Assembly: GCA_963691655.1 (NCBI GenBank)
Contig: OY829326.1
Coordinates: forward strand, 116,285,388-116,349,387
Reading direction: 5' to 3'
Source: Toxonevra muliebris
Taxonomy: Eukaryota > Arthropoda > Insecta > Diptera > Pallopteridae
DNA: 64,000 nucleotides
The translations under genes and the position numbers were made by a program. Positions 61,416-64,000 of this stretch are shown here, piece by piece. Position 1 is the stretch's first letter. Each line of letters begins with the position of its first letter. Under the pieces are notes generated by a model. It was not told the origin of the DNA. It was given only the letters and a program-made list of their open reading frames with translations, and searched no databases.

Positions 61416-62698
61416 CAGGGTGACAATTGTAAAGTGACGCAAGTTTAATACTCTGCAGCAAGCTTTGCCATTTACCGTTACTTTAAAAAGCAAATTCATT
61501 CATCATTGGCTTTGCTTTTAATTTCATTTGAATTTTTGTTATTACATTTTGAAATTTCCATAAAAATGAACAAGGAAAATATTCGTCGTGAAATTATGAA
61601 ATTTCATTTGGCAAATTATAGTAGCCGTCAAATTGCAAAGGCTTTAAATTTGTCAAGTCGTACGATAGACCGAGCTATTATTCGATATAATGAAACTGGG
61701 GGTTTTGGAGATAGAGACTGGGGAAAATTTTCAACAGTTGCCACTACTGGTTTAACAGAAAAAATTCGTAAACGAATCAAGCGAAATCCAAGGCGCTCAA
61801 TGAGAAAAATCGCTAAGGAAGTGGGAGTAAACCGTGAAACAGTGCGAATCATTGCAAAATCAAAGCTTAATCTTAAGCCGTACAAGCTCCGAAAAGCTCA
61901 AGATCTGACACAAAAAAAGAAAGATTTCCGACTGCAAAGATGCAAGGCGTTGCTACGCTCCTCCGTGTTAAAAAATGTTGAAAATATCTTGTTTACAGAT
62001 GAAAAAATTTTCACGGTTGAACAACATTTCAATGCGCAAAATGACGGAATGTGGCTAACATCATCATCGCAACAAAATAGAACTGTTGGCCGAGTTCAAA
62101 AGCCTGCTTCCGTTATGGTATGGGCTGGAGTTTCCGCTAATGCCAGAACCCCTCTAATATTCGTTGAAGAGGGTGTTAAAATTGACCAGGTTGTTTATCG
62201 GAGCATTTTAAATGAACATGTTCTTCCCTGGGCCCAAGATACATTTGGAAATGAAAACTGTACTTTCCAGCAAGATTCTGCACCTTCCCACATGGCAAAA
62301 TTAACACAAACATGGATAAAAGACAATTTTTCTGGATTCATAACATCTCAAGAATGGCCACCATACTCCCCAGACTTGAATCCAATGGACTACTCTATTT
62401 GGAGTATTTTAGAGAGTAAGGCTTGTGCATCTCAACACCACAGTCTGGAGTCGCTGACAAATTCATTAGAGAAAGCCTGGACTGAAATTGATCAGGAAGT
62501 CCTGCGGCGAACAGTCCTACGATTTCCGGATCGATTGAAGGCATGTGTGCAGGCTAAAGGAGGTTATATTGAATGAGGTGGGGTTCAAATGAATGCTTAT
62601 ATATTCAGCAATGTTAACACTTAATTGTACTTAATGGAAGTACGTCCTTTTGAAAATAACTGCTGAAATGTGTGCGTCATTTTACGATTGTCACCCTG
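61416..62698 (+). mobile_element. Apparently intact Tc1/mariner-superfamily transposon (DD37D, maT-like)
   Basis: The terminal inverted repeats CAGGGTGACAATTGTAAAGT and (from the right) CAGGGTGACAATCGTAAAAT, each continuing GACGCA, match at 24 of 26 bases. TA target sites flank the element (61414-61415, 62699-62700). It is 1283 bp long and contains a single uninterrupted transposase gene with all three catalytic Asp. The TIRs, target site, gene and reading frame are all complete, so this copy may be autonomous or recently active. It sits inside another transposon. Confidence 0.92.
61566..62576 (+). CDS. Tc1/mariner-superfamily transposase, DD37D (336 aa)
   Basis: The enzyme cuts and pastes the element through its terminal repeats. 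Residues about 4-45 (REIMKFHLANYSSRQIAKAL) form a first helix-turn-helix, and about 65-100 (RRSMRKIAKEVGVNRETVR) a second, together the paired-like DNA-binding region. The catalytic triad is D145 in ILFTDEKIF, D237 in FQQDSAPSH and D275 in SPDLNPMDYSIW. There are 37 residues between the second and third Asp, and Asp replaces the Glu of classical Tc1, which defines the DD37D (maT) group. Length is normal for the superfamily. I chose the ATG at 61566, preceded by CCATAAA; the frame is open 20 codons upstream to 61506, but those residues are a hydrophobic stretch not expected in a transposase. No stops or frameshifts. Untranslated gaps to the TIRs are about 120 bp on each side. Confidence 0.93.
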   Translation: MNKENIRREIMKFHLANYSSRQIAKALNLSSRTIDRAIIRYNETGGFGDRDWGKFSTVATTGLTEKIRKRIKRNPRRSMRKIAKEVGVNRETVRIIAKSKLNLKPYKLRKAQDLTQKKKDFRLQRCKALLRSSVLKNVENILFTDEKIFTVEQHFNAQNDGMWLTSSSQQNRTVGRVQKPASVMVWAGVSANARTPLIFVEEGVKIDQVVYRSILNEHVLPWAQDTFGNENCTFQQDSAPSHMAKLTQTWIKDNFSGFITSQEWPPYSPDLNPMDYSIWSILESKACASQHHSLESLTNSLEKAWTEIDQEVLRRTVLRFPDRLKACVQAKGGYIE

Positions 62699-63364
62699 TA
62701 AAAATGGAAGTGGAAAAAATAAGAACAAAATAGTTGACTATAAGGGAATTATGGTTCAACGATTCATCAGAAGAGGATGAGAGGTTGATGGAACTGGCCA
62801 GAAGTAGAAAACGATTAAGTGCAGCCTTTCGAAGAAGCTTTTGTCATCTATAAAATTTGTGTATGGATTTCTACAAAACTTGCAACTGTTCAAGGAATCA
62901 TTTGTGCACTTGATGGCCATTACAGATGAACTGCTGAAGCAATGTACATGAGCAAGATCAATTCCAAACATATTAAAATTGGCAACAGTTCTGCGATTGA
63001 GGAAATATCAATTGCAATCAAAGGATTTGCAGTTTGTTGCTCACCACTTTAGACCTGCATAAAATTTACAAAAACCGTTTAAAAAGTTTTTAGTCCTCAA
63101 AAAGCTAAAAAAAAAACTGCAAGATACTTACATTTTAAACAATTATTGCTCAGCATGCACGTATCGAAAGCAAAGTTGTGTTCGACAAAAAATTCGATGC
63201 GCAACAAAAATTTCGACAGGGTTGCACTGCTCATAATAAGAATTGTAAATTCGATAACCAGCGAAGATCGAACGTCGAAAGCAGCTCATAATAAGGGCCT
63301 CAGTAACAGATGTGGCTTTAAGGCTATGATATCCCCACTACTTTGGTGTATTGTATTGTATTAA

Positions 63365-64000
63365 AGGTTTATATCGTTGTACCGCGACCTATAAGATTTA
63401 TTGTACGTCCCTCTTCTTTATCTAGTCTAATCTGCCTAGAGTACCTCTTCCAGTCCAGTCTCCCTCAAGAATTAGAGTATTACGCCTGGATCTATGGATG
63501 CTAGTCTTGTACTTTGTGGATCAATGCTCCACACTGGGCTAAAATATGTTCTGATGATTCATCTTTCTTATTACAGAACCAACATATTGAGCTTTCCTCA
63601 ACCCCTATTTTGCAAAGGTGTTCTCTGAGCCCGCAGTGCCCAGACAGAATACAAGCTAATATGCGCAAACTGTTTTTGTTGAGACCAATGCAGAATGCGT
63701 ATTTACTTTTATTATAGTTACCTAGAAGCGCTTTGAATTGCCTCAGTCCCGGAAGATTAGTAAAGAGTTATTGCCCCTTGTTCCTCTCTTCCTGTCTGAG
63801 TTATTCCCTGATTACGCTATCTCCTATTCCACAGTAGGGTTCAGGTCCCACGAAAGTGGTCGCTGCTCCTTTTCTGGCAAGCTCGTCTGCATGTTCATTA
63901 CCCTCTATTCCTACGTGTCCAGGGACCCAACATAGAACGTCTTAGCCCAGTTGATTGAGCTTGCTCAAACAGTCTCACACCAGTTTAGAGGTGATCTCAA
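63365..64000 (-). pseudogene. 3' part of a non-LTR retrotransposon (runs off the window)
   Basis: Minus strand, in one frame from about 63930 to 63501: WVPGHVGIEGNEHADELARK (end of an RNase H domain), FVGPEPYCGIG, then LFTNLPGLRQFKALLGNYNK and SGHCGLREHLCKIG, and a zinc-knuckle-like CWFCNKKDESSEHILAQC (Cx2C...Hx4C), with a TAG at 63503-63501. Two in-frame TAA codons (about 63801 and 63768) and stops upstream of the WVPGH block show it is inactive. The 3' end has an ATACA-type short tandem tail (63353-63364 region). RNase H followed by CCHC is typical of I/LOA/R1-like elements. The RT and 5' part would lie beyond position 64000. Confidence 0.8.

Larger units (their letters stand above)
61224..63299. 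mobile_element. DNA transposon with doubled TIR modules, possibly PIF/Harbinger-like; hosts a nested DD37D element
   Basis: The left end TGCCCTTATTATGA and right end (reversed) GGCCCTTATTATGA continue with TGC(G/T)TTCGA, bordered by TCA on both sides (61221-61223, 63300-63302), a possible 3-bp target duplication. A second, inner copy of the module (TATTATGACGTGCTTTCGACAG at about 61294, and its inverted counterpart near 63207-63240) lies 60-70 bp inside each end. Without the nested Tc1-type element, the unit is about 790 bp. To its right, 62750-62960 reads DSSEEDERLMELARSRKR and FKESFVHLMAITDELL in different frames, reminiscent of the N-terminal part of Harbinger-type transposases; the superfamily call is tentative. 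Confidence 0.55.

Noticed and set aside
61506..61565. Extended N terminus (20 residues) of the DD37D transposase
   Set aside because: The added residues are hydrophobic and lie before the expected start of the helix-turn-helix region; the ATG at 61566 gives the normal length.
1..64000. CRISPR arrays, rRNA genes, bacterial operons, phage modules
   Set aside because: No regularly spaced repeats, no rRNA-like sequence and no Shine-Dalgarno-led gene clusters; the sequence is eukaryotic throughout.

Overview
The window looks like nuclear DNA of a higher (cyclorrhaphan) fly, most likely a tephritid-like species. This is inferred from the very AT-rich non-coding DNA, CATA/TACATA microsatellites, long polyA/polyT runs, 60-150 bp introns with GT..AG borders, CAA/CAG-rich coding DNA and a dense load of insect-type transposons. 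I see no operons, rRNA, CRISPR or prokaryotic signals. Most of the short open frames are chance ORFs in AT-rich DNA.

One substantial host gene dominates: a four-coding-exon gene at 45098-51158 (+), encoding a ~1908-residue insect member of the KIAA0232 (DUF4603) family. Its transcription unit probably starts far upstream. There is a textbook core promoter (TATAAA 28 bp before a TCAGTT initiator) at 32166-32200, a likely first untranslated exon ending at a GTAAGT donor (32340), and a large CAA/AAC-rich untranslated exon (40815-42233) that holds a 143-codon upstream ORF. The region from 51159 is 3'UTR followed by very AT-rich spacer. A second, tentative host gene is a small minus-strand two-exon gene at 15550-16095 with an AATAAA downstream; I do not recognise its product.

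The rest is largely a transposon graveyard. 0-12 kb: a tRNA-derived SINE split by a hAT MITE with a perfect 8-bp target duplication, and two different hAT transposase fossils. 11-19 kb: another SINE, a truncated TA-flanked MITE, a pogo-like non-autonomous element abutting a foldback element, and a third hAT fossil (C-terminal dimerisation domain). 21-32 kb: a SINE, an RNase H fragment of a non-LTR retrotransposon, a 430-bp repeat present as an inverted pair around two Tc1-type elements, and a 765-bp MITE about 0.55 kb upstream of the main promoter. 37-40 kb (inside intron 1): the 3' parts of two different non-LTR retrotransposons in the same direction, then a 417-bp MITE.

60.6-64 kb: a foldback MITE, then the best mobile-element story in the window. 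An apparently intact Tc1/mariner-superfamily transposon (61416-62698, DD37D transposase of 336 aa, 24/26-matching TIR ends, TA target sites) is inserted into an older element (61224-63299) with unusual doubled terminal modules and a TCA target duplication. The window ends inside a degenerate minus-strand non-LTR retrotransposon with RNase H and a zinc-knuckle-like tail.

I found no clearly new biological system. The strongest candidates for follow-up are the nested intact DD37D transposon and its host element, the long uORF of the KIAA0232 gene, and the unidentified small minus-strand gene.
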